Below, piece after piece: positions 46,156-55,090 of a DNA stretch of 64,000 nucleotides (position 1 is its first letter; every line of letters begins with the position of its first letter). Position numbers and translations under genes: made by a program. The DNA is taken from NCBI RefSeq assembly GCF_012027425.1, contig NZ_SNUE01000001.1:62001-126000 (forward strand), given 5' to 3'. The notes beneath the pieces were generated by a model. It had not been told where the DNA came from, did not search any database, and worked only from the letters and a program-made list of their open reading frames with translations. The stretch comes from Thermococcus sp. MV5. Lineage in GTDB: Archaea; Methanobacteriota_B; Thermococci; Thermococcales; Thermococcaceae.

Positions 46156-46426
46156 CTATCTCACCCACCAAAACTCCTGCTGGAACGGGCCTAATTGGGA
46201 TTCTCGTTGCAGGAAGCTTTATTTCATCTGGGCGTTTACCGGTTTTCCTTGCTAATATACTGATAACCATCGGAAGACAGGTTCTCCCTTGGCATGGCCC
46301 CATGCCTATTCTGAGAAGCCTTTTTATCATTTCAATGTCCTCAACTCCCTGTTCAATGAGAGCTTCAATTTCTTCTATAGTTACCTCATTACACCTGCAG
46401 ATTATCTTCTCGCCTTTTTCGTTCAT
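46145..46426 (-). CDS. pdhX: BFD-like [2Fe-2S] subunit of the proline dehydrogenase
   Basis: 93 residues with four Cys in the BFD pattern: ICRCNEVTIEE (C-x-C) and GMGPCQGRTCLPMV (C-x4-C). It would pass electrons between the beta flavoprotein and the ferredoxin-like/alpha subunits. Its start overlaps the pdhF stop by 4 bases and its end overlaps pdhB, so the four subunits are tightly coupled. Confidence 0.82.
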   Translation of the reverse strand: MNEKGEKIICRCNEVTIEEIEALIEQGVEDIEMIKRLLRIGMGPCQGRTCLPMVISILARKTGKRPDEIKLPATRIPIRPVPAGVLVGEIDEE

Positions 46427-46929
46427 TCTCTCACCACCTTTACAGCCCTAACATCCCAAGCTAATTCAAGGGGCACCTCTACAGTTATTATTGGTGTATC
46501 TCCCTTGCTCTTCTCTCTTGGAATCACTGTTACAACCTTTCCTTTTCCAACTTCTTCTCCAATTCTATTTAGCAGAACAACCTCCTCTCCAACTTGCGGG
46601 ACTGGAAGAACTTCATGAGGCATTGTCACTTTTGCTTTCTCTCCAATGTAGTGAACCATAAAAAATGCCAATCCTGGACAAATCTGCACACAAAGAGAAC
46701 AGCCGATGCATTTTTCATAATCAACAACAGGAACAGCGTTTGGATGTTCCATGAGAACAGCGTTTGTAGGACAAATCTCCGCACACGGAGTACACGGGAT
46801 TTCCTGCGGGCACTCTGGAACTGCTACTGGCCTTTGCCTTAATCTCTCCTCACTTGGCAACCCAACGTACTCTTTCAACTCTTCAACGCTTAGAAATCCT
46901 TCTTTCAGATAGTGAGGGATTTCACTCAT
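46423..46929 (-). CDS. pdhF: ferredoxin-like subunit of the proline dehydrogenase
   Basis: 168 residues. Two Cys groups for [4Fe-4S] clusters: CPQEIPCTPCAEICPTNAV and CIGCSLCVQICPGLAFF. A C-terminal beta domain (VGKGKVVTVIPREKSKGDTP) is extra to a simple ferredoxin. Overlaps pdhA's stop and pdhX's start by 4 bases each. Confidence 0.82.
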   Translation of the reverse strand: MSEIPHYLKEGFLSVEELKEYVGLPSEERLRQRPVAVPECPQEIPCTPCAEICPTNAVLMEHPNAVPVVDYEKCIGCSLCVQICPGLAFFMVHYIGEKAKVTMPHEVLPVPQVGEEVVLLNRIGEEVGKGKVVTVIPREKSKGDTPIITVEVPLELAWDVRAVKVVRE

Positions 46930-48359
46930 TCTACCACCACCTTCTTAAGACCTTCAAGAACTTTACTTCCAAATGGGCCGCTTCTGAACTCTTCAAGCTC
47001 TTTCTGAGCTTTTTCTATTTCCTTGAGCCACTCAGGAGAGGCCACTCCTGCACCTAAAGCTGCTCCAATTCCTGCTATCTTTCCCTCGAGCATTGCTGTC
47101 GTAGCTTCTTCAATTCCTGCAGAGTCTCCAGCAACAAAGATTCCCCTTATAGTTGTCTCCATCCTTGAGTCCCTAATTACTACGTGTCCTCCAAGTTCTG
47201 GGACATACTTAATTTGACAACCAACTTGGTGTAAAAGTTCTATACTTGGCCTTAATCCCACAGCTAAAGCAATTACATCAACTTCAAAGACTCTCTCTGT
47301 TCCAGGAATAACTTTCCAGTTCTCATCAAGCTGGGCTACAATTGCCCTTTCCACTTTTTCTTTGCCCTCAGCTCTAAGAATTGTGTGTCTTGTCAATATT
47401 GGAATACCAAGCCGTCTAATCTTAGCCGCATGGACAAAATATCCTCCTACTTTGGGCATTGCTTCAACTATTGCCTCAACCTTCACTCCCGCTTGATATA
47501 ATTGGTAAGCCAAGATAAGCCCAACATTACCGGCCCCAACAATTAAAACTTTATCCCCCGGTTTTACCCCATAAGTGTTCATAAGTGTTTGAATTGCACC
47601 GGCCCCATATACTCCTGGTAAATCGTTATTCTCAAACGGAATCATCCTTTCCATTGCTCCTGTTGCAACCACAACGGCTTTCCCTTTAAACTCAATGAGT
47701 TCCTTGTTCTTTCTGACTCCAACTACCAGCTTTTCCTCCCCTTCTTGAAGAAGCATTATAGCAGAAGTCTCTAAGAAAAGTTCAATGTTTCGTTTTCTCA
47801 GCTCTTCTTCAAGTATGTCTGCTATTTTAATTCCCCTAACTCCAGCAAACTGTTCTCTTTTTCCAAAAAACTTGTGGGTTTGTTTAACCAACTGTCCACC
47901 TAGCATTGGATTCTCATCTAACAGGACTACCCTCGCCCCAGCGTCTCGTGCATGGATGGCAGCCATCATTCCAGCCGGGCCGCCACCTATCACAATAACA
48001 TCCGCCTCAATTTTAGGCGGCTCTTTCCATTTTGGCGGTTTTTTAGTTTTTGGTAGTAGGGGTTTTTCTTCCTGCATTTCTATTTGCATTCCATCTTCAA
48101 CGAGAGTTATACACGTCCTAACGTTTGGGATACCATTAACTTTCATTAGACAAGAAGAACATTTTCCAATCGCACAGAACAATCCCCGAGGTCTGTGTTT
48201 TTTTGTTGAGTATTGGAATGTTCTTATCCCTGCAGCGTGGAGCGCCATGGCAATTGTTTCACCCTCATAGGCCTTTATTGGTGTCCCCTCGAAGTAGATA
48301 GTTACTTCTTTTCCTCGAACTTTTTCAAAATTCAAAATAGGATGTTCACTAAGGCGCAT
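46926..48359 (-). CDS. pdhA: proline dehydrogenase alpha subunit (FAD/NAD oxidoreductase)
   Basis: 477 residues. N-terminal [2Fe-2S] domain (FCAIGKCSSCLMKVNGIPNV plus a later Cys), an FAD loop VIVIGGGPAGMMAAIHARDAG, NAD-type loop VLIVGAGNVGLILAYQLYQAG, and the ending GIFVAGDSAGIEEATTAMLE. The fusion is that of the alpha subunit of heterotetrameric amino-acid dehydrogenases (also HcnA/SoxA types). Oxidises NADH in vitro in Thermococcus enzymes. First gene of the operon; the 170-base upstream gap would hold its promoter. Confidence 0.82.
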   Translation of the reverse strand: MRLSEHPILNFEKVRGKEVTIYFEGTPIKAYEGETIAMALHAAGIRTFQYSTKKHRPRGLFCAIGKCSSCLMKVNGIPNVRTCITLVEDGMQIEMQEEKPLLPKTKKPPKWKEPPKIEADVIVIGGGPAGMMAAIHARDAGARVVLLDENPMLGGQLVKQTHKFFGKREQFAGVRGIKIADILEEELRKRNIELFLETSAIMLLQEGEEKLVVGVRKNKELIEFKGKAVVVATGAMERMIPFENNDLPGVYGAGAIQTLMNTYGVKPGDKVLIVGAGNVGLILAYQLYQAGVKVEAIVEAMPKVGGYFVHAAKIRRLGIPILTRHTILRAEGKEKVERAIVAQLDENWKVIPGTERVFEVDVIALAVGLRPSIELLHQVGCQIKYVPELGGHVVIRDSRMETTIRGIFVAGDSAGIEEATTAMLEGKIAGIGAALGAGVASPEWLKEIEKAQKELEEFRSGPFGSKVLEGLKKVVVE

Positions 48360-48529
48360 GAAATTTCACCAATGTAAAATAAAGAGCCCTCCACTTTAAA
48401 GGTTTTTTCATAAAAATGTTATTCACCTTTGGTTTAAACTAAGAACGGATAAAAGTCAAAGAGTTGTATGCTTTTTAAAATTCCCACTGCCCTTAGAACG
48501 AAATGGAATAAAAATAAAGTTTACAAAAA

Positions 48530-48829
48530 TCAACCCATTTGTAAAGCTTTTTGTCTTAGTTCTCCTCTTTCAAACCGGTAGGGATCATACCACTCTACAG
48601 GCAAACTAGCCTTGCCTTTAATAATTAGATCTGCTATCATCTCACCCACTGCTGGTCCCATCATGAAGCCGTGACCACTGAAGCCAGCTGCAATATAATA
48701 GTCGCTTATCTCCTCTATCTTGCCTATTGCAGGATTACTATCAGGGGTCTTTGCATAATACCCAGCCCACGTTCTCAATAAGTGTAAAATATTTAAACCT
48801 TTTATTGAAGTCTCGGAAATTTTGATAAC
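48530..48829 (-). pseudogene. C-terminal remnant of a second pdhB-like gene
   Basis: About 99 residues in frame (VIKISETSIKGLNILHLLRT, then WAGYYAKTPDSNPAIGKIEE, and GFSGHGFMMGPAVGEMIADL) aligning with the last quarter of pdhB, including its end (PYRFERGELRQKALQMG). An in-frame TAG stands just upstream (48830-48832) and the first three quarters of the gene are absent. It indicates a former duplicate of the dehydrogenase operon that was deleted. The short ATG-started piece at 48778 is not expected to be functional. Confidence 0.8.
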
Positions 48830-48856
48830 CTACAGAAAAAGAAACTTTGCAAAGAG

Positions 48857-48866
48857 TATTTATACC
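48857..48866 (+). promoter_or_regulatory. TATA box for the OCD-like gene
   Basis: TATTTATACC, centred about 26 bases upstream of 48887, followed by GGTGAT 4 bases ahead of ATG 48899. This supports a short 5' untranslated region and the ATG rather than the GTG at 48890. Confidence 0.45.
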
Positions 48867-48898
48867 AAAAACACAAAAATAGAAAAACGGTGATTACT

Positions 48899-49876
48899 AT
48901 GTTGCTTCTTAGCAGAAATGACCTGAAGAAAGTCTTGTCCATGAGAGAAACCATAGATGCAGTAGAAACAGCCTTTCTTGAGTTTTATCATGAAAAAGCG
49001 GAGGTACCCTTAAGAACAATAATAGAAATCAAGAAACACAATGGCTTCTTATTATACATGCCAAGTTACCTAAAAGAGAGTGAGGCCTTAGCAATCAAGG
49101 TAGTCTCCCTGTACGCCCAAAACCCTAAAAAAGGACTCCCTAGTGTATTAGCAACTATTCTGCTCAATGATCCCGAAACTGGAAAACCTTTAGCACTTAT
49201 GGAAGGGAGCTATATAACTGCAATGAGAACTGGAGCTGCTAGTGGAGTCGCCACAAAATACCTCGCGAGAAAAGATGCAAAAATTGTAGGAACAATTGGC
49301 GCTGGAGTACAAGCAAGAACACAGTTATGGGCTGTTTGTGAGGTCAGAGATATAAAAGAAGCCTTAGTATATGACTTAAATGAGAATAGAGCCAAAACTT
49401 TTGCTGAGGAAATGTCAAACAAGCTTGGAATAGAAATACTTACTGCTTCAAGTCCCCAAGATGTTGCTAAAAATGTTGACATCCTCATTGTTGCTACTAC
49501 CGCAACCAGACCTGTTATCAGTGGAGAATGGATTCAAAACGGAACCCATATAAACTCCATTGGATGGATGGGCAAAAATGCCCGAGAACTTGACTCGGAG
49601 ACTGTAAAAAGATCCAAATTAGTTGTGGACTCCCGGGAAGGGGTATTGAGTGAATCGGGAGATATACTTATCCCTATACAAGAAGGAATAATTGATGAAA
49701 CACATGTATATGCAGAGCTAGGAGAAATCGTGGCCGGAGTTAAGGCAGGACGGAAGCACGAGAAGGAAATAACACTCTTTAAGAGTGTAGGACTTGCAAT
49801 AGAAGATGCCATTACCGCCAAATTGGCCTATGAGAAAGCATTGAAATTAGGAGTCGGGACAGAAGTGACGCTTTAG
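48899..49876 (+). CDS. ornithine cyclodeaminase/mu-crystallin family, likely pyrroline-2-carboxylate reductase
   Basis: 325 residues from ATG 48899. Family motifs: MRETIDAVETAFLEF, MPSYLKESEALAIKVVSLY, MEGSYITAMRTGAASGVATK, NAD(P) loop VGTIGAGVQARTQLWAV, HINSIGWMGKNARELD. Homologues from T. litoralis in the same gene neighbourhood were shown to reduce delta1-pyrroline-2-carboxylate to L-proline. The adjacent racemase and dehydrogenase genes fit this function here. The true substrate is an inference from family and context. Confidence 0.83.
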   Translation: MLLLSRNDLKKVLSMRETIDAVETAFLEFYHEKAEVPLRTIIEIKKHNGFLLYMPSYLKESEALAIKVVSLYAQNPKKGLPSVLATILLNDPETGKPLALMEGSYITAMRTGAASGVATKYLARKDAKIVGTIGAGVQARTQLWAVCEVRDIKEALVYDLNENRAKTFAEEMSNKLGIEILTASSPQDVAKNVDILIVATTATRPVISGEWIQNGTHINSIGWMGKNARELDSETVKRSKLVVDSREGVLSESGDILIPIQEGIIDETHVYAELGEIVAGVKAGRKHEKEITLFKSVGLAIEDAITAKLAYEKALKLGVGTEVTL

Positions 49877-49880
49877 CAAC

Positions 49881-49890
49881 AGTTATATAC
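49881..49890 (+). promoter_or_regulatory. TATA box for the proline racemase-like gene
   Basis: AGTTATATAC, about 25 bases ahead of a predicted start near 49911, with GGGTGA (49913-49918) and GTG 49925 following. It lies just after the OCD-like stop, so this gene has its own promoter. Confidence 0.45.
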
Positions 49891-49924
49891 TTTTTCGTTT
49901 TTTCTAATACATGGGTGAACCCTT

Positions 49925-50920
49925 GTGTTTGCAAAACACATTTTTTATGTCGTTGATACTCATACAGAGGGAGAACCAACCAGAATAGTACTTTCAGGAG
50001 TGAATGTAAAAGGAGTGGACATCATAGAAAAAAGGAGATACTTCAAAGAGAATTATGATTGGATAAGAACTGCTTTACTTCACGAACCCAGAGGTCATGG
50101 TGATCAATTTGGAGCTGTTTTAGTGCCTTCTGAGATAGCCGATTTTGGAGTTATATACATGGACACTGCTGGTTATTTGGACATGTGTGGTCATGCTACA
50201 ATGGGAATTGCAACATCATTAGTGGAGCTGGGAATTATTGAACCAAATGAGCCATATACGAGTATAAAACTTGAAACACCTGCAGGACTGGTAGAAGCAA
50301 AGGTGAGAATAGAAAACGGAATAGTCAAAGAAGTTACCGTTGTGGACGTGCCTAGCTTCCATGTAGGGGAGTTCGAAATTGAATACCCAAAAGTTGGAAA
50401 AATAAATGTAGATGTGGCTTTTGGTGGAAACTTTTATGTGATAGCAAATGCCAAAGATCTGGGTCTTAGAGTTAGAAAAGACTACATAAAGAAACTCATA
50501 CCAGCGGCGTTAAAGTTGATTGAAGTAGCAAATGGCCAGATAGAAGTTCATCACCCAAGGAAAGGTGTTCAGAATAGAATAAACCTTGCAATGCTAACTG
50601 ATGAACCAGAGAAAGAAGACTCCAATGGGAAGAATGTTGTTATATGGGGAGAAGGAAGTGTGGACAGGAGTCCCTGTGGAACTGGAAGCGCGTCAAGAGT
50701 GGCGACTCTATATTCAAAAGGGGTGCTAAAGAAGGGAGATATTTTCATCCATGAGAGTATACTCGGAACCCAATTTAAGATTAAGATTGTGGGCACAACA
50801 AAAATAGGTGATTACACTGCAATAATACCCGAGATTACTGGAAGTGCATATATTACAAAAATTTCTCAGGATGTAATTTCCAAAAACGACCCATTATGGA
50901 AAGGATTTTTATTAAAATAA
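49925..50920 (+). CDS. proline racemase / 4-hydroxyproline 2-epimerase
   Basis: 331 residues; GTG start with GGGTGA 6 bases upstream. N-terminal [12 protein letters not shown], first catalytic Cys in DMCGHATMG (about residue 87), second catalytic Cys in [10 protein letters not shown] (about residue 250). Two Cys mean a racemase/epimerase, not trans-3-hydroxyproline dehydratase, where the second is Thr. Archaeal members with Cys-Cys are reported to be bifunctional on proline and 4-hydroxyproline. It could feed D-proline or cis-4-hydroxy-D-proline into the dehydrogenase. Confidence 0.88.
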   Translation: MFAKHIFYVVDTHTEGEPTRIVLSGVNVKGVDIIEKRRYFKENYDWIRTALLHEPRGHGDQFGAVLVPSEIADFGVIYMDTAGYLDMCGHATMGIATSLVELGIIEPNEPYTSIKLETPAGLVEAKVRIENGIVKEVTVVDVPSFHVGEFEIEYPKVGKINVDVAFGGNFYVIANAKDLGLRVRKDYIKKLIPAALKLIEVANGQIEVHHPRKGVQNRINLAMLTDEPEKEDSNGKNVVIWGEGSVDRSPCGTGSASRVATLYSKGVLKKGDIFIHESILGTQFKIKIVGTTKIGDYTAIIPEITGSAYITKISQDVISKNDPLWKGFLLK

Positions 50921-50930
50921 AAAATAGAAA

Positions 50931-51047
50931 TCAAGAGGCTTGAGCCTTTTCCTTTTCTTTTTGGAGTGCCAGTTTAACAAAATACAGTGTCAAACCCCAA
51001 TAGAACCCAAGGACTACTATCATTGAGGCTATCACTGATCCCTCCAT
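50931..51047 (-). CDS. 38-residue MetS-like small subunit of the NSS transporter
   Basis: MEGSVIASMIVVLGFYWGLT, continuing LYFVKLALQKEKEKAQAS: one membrane helix with a basic cytoplasmic tail. Its ATG directly abuts the TGA of the upstream NSS transporter (TGAATG), with GGAGGG 10 bases before. The pattern is that of MetS-type small subunits which accompany MetP-type NSS importers in bacteria. It is too short for ordinary gene calling. Confidence 0.7.
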   Translation of the reverse strand: MEGSVIASMIVVLGFYWGLTLYFVKLALQKEKEKAQAS

Positions 51048-52529
51048 TCACGCTCCCTCCTCTGCAAGCCTTGCTTCTATCTTAGGCATGAGCATCTTGT
51101 TAACCAACACATAGAGAACTATAGCTGCTAAGATCCATTGGAAGATTACTGTTCCAGCACTGAATACCTCAGTAGGCTTCCACCATGTTTCTGGATACCA
51201 GGAGATTGATTGCTTAAGCCACCATAGCATGACAACTATGATGCTTAGTGGAGATACATAACCAATCATTATGTCCCACCACTTGCCGATCTTGATATCT
51301 GAACCTCTGTTAGCAGTCTCTCTGTTCTTCTCTAAGCCAGTCTTGAGCATGATGAATGAGATCACAATTGCACTAACTAATAGTCCAACACCCCAAGCCC
51401 AATCTTGGTTGTTAAGCCAGTTGATGCTAATTGCTGCTGGAACTCCAGCAATCAAACCAATGATAGCAACGTATGTAGCAGCTTTCTTTCTTGGGAGTCC
51501 AAAGTCTACCATGTTCTTCACAAAGACGTCAGTAATCGCAATTTGTGAGGTGAATGCTGCAAAGAACAATGCTAAGTAGAATAATGTTCCTATTGCAAAG
51601 CCTGCTGGCACCTTGGGGAAGAGCTCAGTCAACCAAATGAATGTCAATCCTACGTTACCCTCTGCATACACTTTGAATGGATCAAGACCAATAAGGGGTG
51701 CGGTAACTGCTACTGTGGTAATAACTGCCAAACCACCTAAAAGTGCCGCACTTGTGTCACCAAATCCTGTAATGTGGGAGTTAAGGTTAATATCGTCATT
51801 CTTCTTTAGATATGACGAATAAGTCAAGTAGATACCCCATCCAGCTCCAGTACTCCATAATACCTGACTATATGCCTGAAGCCATGCTTCTGCATTGGAT
51901 AGTTTTGTAGTGTCAAATTTGAACATATATGTGAGTCCAACATCTGAACCTGGCATTGTGATGGCCCTTATAATGACCACAATGAGGAAGAGTATCAATG
52001 ATGGAACCATGAAGCTGGCAACTTTTTCAATTCTCTTAACACCCACTGCCATAACGTACCATGTGAATACCCAAACGACCAATGTAAATAGCAATGGTTG
52101 CCACCCACCAATAAACGCATTCCATGTCTCTAGACCTTTCCCTGGCACATAACTAGCATAAAGTCCTGTCAGTCCTTTAATAAAGTATGCCAGTGCCCAA
52201 CCATTAACAACGGCATAATAGAACATTATAGCAATATTAATCCATGCTACCCATGCTCCAAGCCATGCATATTTCTTTCCTGCATATTTTGCAAATCCTA
52301 TAATGGTGCTCTTTCCAGTTTCCCTACCAATGATACCTTCTGCAATCAGTAGTGGAATTGCTACTGTAAACAGTGCAATACTGTATGGAATCAAAAAGGC
52401 ACCGCCACCATACATTGCCATCATTCTTGGGAAACGCCAAATGTTACCGCTGCCGACCATTGCACCTATAATAGCAAAAATAAAACCCAGTCTAGTGCCC
52501 CAGTGTTCACCAGTTTCTACCTTCTCCAT
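51048..52529 (-). CDS. neurotransmitter:sodium symporter family transporter
   Basis: 493 residues from ATG 52529 (GGGGG 10 bases before). The N-terminus carries the SNF/NSS signature: WGTRLGFIFAIIGAMVGSGN, then IWRFPRMMAMYGGGAFL; about 12 membrane helices follow. NSS importers take up amino acids with sodium. Set beside proline/hydroxyproline genes, uptake of those or other amino acids is likely but not shown. Coupled to the 38-residue small subunit downstream. Confidence 0.9.
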   Translation of the reverse strand: MEKVETGEHWGTRLGFIFAIIGAMVGSGNIWRFPRMMAMYGGGAFLIPYSIALFTVAIPLLIAEGIIGRETGKSTIIGFAKYAGKKYAWLGAWVAWINIAIMFYYAVVNGWALAYFIKGLTGLYASYVPGKGLETWNAFIGGWQPLLFTLVVWVFTWYVMAVGVKRIEKVASFMVPSLILFLIVVIIRAITMPGSDVGLTYMFKFDTTKLSNAEAWLQAYSQVLWSTGAGWGIYLTYSSYLKKNDDINLNSHITGFGDTSAALLGGLAVITTVAVTAPLIGLDPFKVYAEGNVGLTFIWLTELFPKVPAGFAIGTLFYLALFFAAFTSQIAITDVFVKNMVDFGLPRKKAATYVAIIGLIAGVPAAISINWLNNQDWAWGVGLLVSAIVISFIMLKTGLEKNRETANRGSDIKIGKWWDIMIGYVSPLSIIVVMLWWLKQSISWYPETWWKPTEVFSAGTVIFQWILAAIVLYVLVNKMLMPKIEARLAEEGA

Positions 52530-52788
52530 ATTGAAATCCCCCAAAGAGGTTTTATAAACAAGTGCCGCAATGCCCTATAAAGGGCAGTATATAGCATTAA
52601 TATGTGAGCAATACTCATATTTATACTTTTCTGATTATTTGAACACGTTATTGAGACATTTTTGATATAATTTCGTAAGACAACTCAAATTACTCTTTTT
52701 GAAGATTTATTCATTAAGTGGGAACTGGTATCTTCCCCCTCTAACGACCAAAGGTTTTAACAGAAAAGTAAATAGAGAGCAATTACAA

Positions 52789-53952
52789 CTATCTCGCATG
52801 AACCTCTACTATATCTCCATCCTCCAACACATGTTCTGCTCCGACTCTCTGTCCAGGGAACTTCGCACTCTTCCCCCATACCCTAGCATATTTGAAGTTC
52901 TTAGCAAAGTCTTTATGAATTCTTTCTGCTACATCCAGAACTGTTGAACCTTTTTTAAGGGCAATAGGAGGATACGCTGGATCTTCTCCTGGAGACTTGG
53001 TAAAAACCCGGATTATATCAGCTAGCTGATACAATTCCTCTTTTAATATCTCAATATTTGCCTTCTTTTTAGCAGAAACAGGCACTATCTTAAATCTATC
53101 ATTATACGCCTTAACAAGCTTTTCATAGTTCTCTTTACTTCCTGGAGCATCTCCCTTGTTGGCTATTATTATTGCCTTTCTCCATACAAGACTCTCATCA
53201 AGAGCATCTGAAAAGTCCTCAAGTGTGACTGGCTCCTTTACCGTGATTTCTGCACTGTGGATACCTTCTTCCCTAAGCATTTTCATAACTTCAGAAACAT
53301 CACCTTGAATTAGGTGCTGTCCATTTATGATGATGCCCCCCATAGGCATCCTCTTTATATCCACTTTAGGTCTCCTCTTATTCACCTTTATTCCAGCACG
53401 CTCAAACTCCTTTAAGATTATCTCCATCTGTTTCATGGGGTCTTGAGAGAGGTCTACAACTATGGCAATAGCATCCGCATTCCTTATAACACTTAGAAGC
53501 TGTGTTCCCATGCCTTTACCCAATGCTGCCCCTTCAATCAAGCCTGGAACTTCAACAAGCTGGATTTGAACATCTTTATGATTCATCATACCTGGAATGG
53601 GCTCAACTGTTGTGAATGGATAATCAGCCACATCTATATCAACATTGGCCAAGGCCTTTAGAAGCGAGGACTTGCCAACATTGGGCAAACCTGCAAAGAC
53701 TATCTGAGCTGCGCCTTCTTTTTTAACGCTAAATGAATAGCCTCCACCCTTTCTCTGACTTTGCTGTTTTTCGAGCTCTTTTCTAAGCTCTGATATCTTA
53801 CGTTTGATTTGAAGCCTGAGCTTTTCAGTCCCCTTGTGCTTTGGTACCGTCGCATACATCTTTTCAAGAGCCCTAATTTTCTCTGGTATACTTTTTGCTT
53901 GTCGATATTCCTCTTCTGCTGCTAAGTACTCTGCTGTTACGTTTGTTGGCAT
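52789..53952 (-). CDS. Drg/Obg-like GTPase with TGS domain
   Basis: 387 residues from the second Met (MPTNVTAEYLAAEEEYRQAK). N-terminal helical region, then G1 FAGLPNVGKSSLLKALANVD, G2/G3 DYPFTTVEPIPG and VEVPGLIEGAALGKGMG, G4 IANKGD, and a C-terminal TGS domain (ALKKGSTVLDVAERIHKDFA, ending EDGDIVEVHAR). Homologous to eukaryotic DRG GTPases, which associate with ribosomes. Divergent from the Lrp-type regulator. Confidence 0.93.
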   Translation of the reverse strand: MPTNVTAEYLAAEEEYRQAKSIPEKIRALEKMYATVPKHKGTEKLRLQIKRKISELRKELEKQQSQRKGGGYSFSVKKEGAAQIVFAGLPNVGKSSLLKALANVDIDVADYPFTTVEPIPGMMNHKDVQIQLVEVPGLIEGAALGKGMGTQLLSVIRNADAIAIVVDLSQDPMKQMEIILKEFERAGIKVNKRRPKVDIKRMPMGGIIINGQHLIQGDVSEVMKMLREEGIHSAEITVKEPVTLEDFSDALDESLVWRKAIIIANKGDAPGSKENYEKLVKAYNDRFKIVPVSAKKKANIEILKEELYQLADIIRVFTKSPGEDPAYPPIALKKGSTVLDVAERIHKDFAKNFKYARVWGKSAKFPGQRVGAEHVLEDGDIVEVHAR

Positions 53953-54071
53953 TTTATTCACCTCTTCCTCTCTCGCCGTTTAAAGGTTATAGAAGATTTT
54001 TATAAATTTATGGTTAATGAGTTATCATCAACTTTATATACTATATCGAAAAATTTTTGGATGGTGGGAAT

Positions 54072-54524
54072 ATGAAAAGGATTTTAGATGATATTGATAA
54101 AGAAATCCTAAAAGTGCTCCAAAAAAACAGTCGCACTCCTTTGAGAGAGATTTCTAAGCGAGTTGGTTTAGCCGAGTCAACTGTATACGAGCGAATCAAA
54201 AAGTTAAAGGAAAAGGGGATAATAAAGAGGTTCACAATCATTCCCGATCCAGAGTCGCTTGGCTTTAACTTATTGGCTTTCATCCTCATTAAGGCTAGGG
54301 CTGGAAAATATGCAGATGTCGCAAAAAGGCTTGTCACTTACCCCGAAATTGTGGAGATATATGAGACCACAGGAGATTATGATATGATATTAAAAATCCG
54401 AACTAGAAACAGTACAGAGCTCAATGATTTTCTTAACAAAATCGGAGAGATAGACGGTGTTGTGGCGACACATACAATGGTAGTACTAAAGGTCCACAAA
54501 GAAACCACAGAACTTCCGCTTTAA
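54072..54524 (+). CDS. Lrp/AsnC family transcriptional regulator
   Basis: 150 residues from ATG 54072 (GGTGGGA upstream). N-terminal HTH LDDIDKEILKVLQKNSRTPL-REISKRVGLAESTVYERIKK, C-terminal RAM/Lrp ligand domain (FILIKARAGKYADVAKRL; IVEIYETTGDYDMILKI; VVATHTMVVLK). A TATA-like TTTATATACT lies at about 54031-54040, in the gap shared with the DRG-type gene, where autoregulation would act. Target genes are unknown. Confidence 0.93.
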   Translation: MKRILDDIDKEILKVLQKNSRTPLREISKRVGLAESTVYERIKKLKEKGIIKRFTIIPDPESLGFNLLAFILIKARAGKYADVAKRLVTYPEIVEIYETTGDYDMILKIRTRNSTELNDFLNKIGEIDGVVATHTMVVLKVHKETTELPL

Positions 54525-54526
54525 CT

Positions 54527-55090
54527 TTAAATTTTCCCTTCCTCGTAAAGTCTGTGATAAGCTTTCAAAAGTGAATTTTTAACTCTTTTTGGGCCATATC
54601 TCCTCACAGCACTCTTTAAACCCTCAGAATAAATTTTTTTGATAATGAAGTCAACATCTGCAGAGTCTTTTAATTTGTTTTTTATATATAACTTGGCTAT
54701 TTCCATTGGTTCTCTGTAATTAAGCCCCTTCAGCCATTTTAGAGGAATACCCTCATCAAACTTTTTAAGAATATCAAAATGAACTATTGTCACTTCGTCA
54801 TCTCCATGAAGTTCTCCATAAATTTTATTTAATGCCTTTACCAACTCTTTGACATCTTTAAAGCCATCCTTTTTAGCATCCTCTATCGTGAGCTCTTTAA
54901 CCTTCTTTCTCTCCACTTTTGTTATCCTAGCTTTCGCAATTACTGTGTCACTGGGGGTTATTGCAAGATAAACTTCACTCCCGGGCTTTGCCTCATAATT
55001 CCCAAATCTAATAGTTGTTTTCTTCTTCTCACTGAGTATTTTTGACTTGTAGGAATTATCCACCAGCATGAACTTCCTTATTTGAACCAT
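54527..55090 (-). CDS. ASCH-domain protein
   Basis: 187 residues from ATG 55090 (GAGGTG 7 bases upstream). Residues about 5-100 form an ASCH domain: [73 protein letters not shown] proteins are RNA-binding or RNA-processing. A helical C-terminal extension ([16 protein letters not shown] on) is not recognised. Start lies inside the HAD gene end (34-base overlap). Confidence 0.8.
   Translation of the reverse strand: MVQIRKFMLVDNSYKSKILSEKKKTTIRFGNYEAKPGSEVYLAITPSDTVIAKARITKVERKKVKELTIEDAKKDGFKDVKELVKALNKIYGELHGDDEVTIVHFDILKKFDEGIPLKWLKGLNYREPMEIAKLYIKNKLKDSADVDFIIKKIYSEGLKSAVRRYGPKRVKNSLLKAYHRLYEEGKI

Noticed and set aside
52545-52788. Small genes in the gap between the NSS transporter and the TGS GTPase
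   Set aside because: Only an AT-rich stretch with a TATA-like box for the transporter on the minus strand; the ORF at 52699 is antisense to the GTPase gene end and has no ribosome site.
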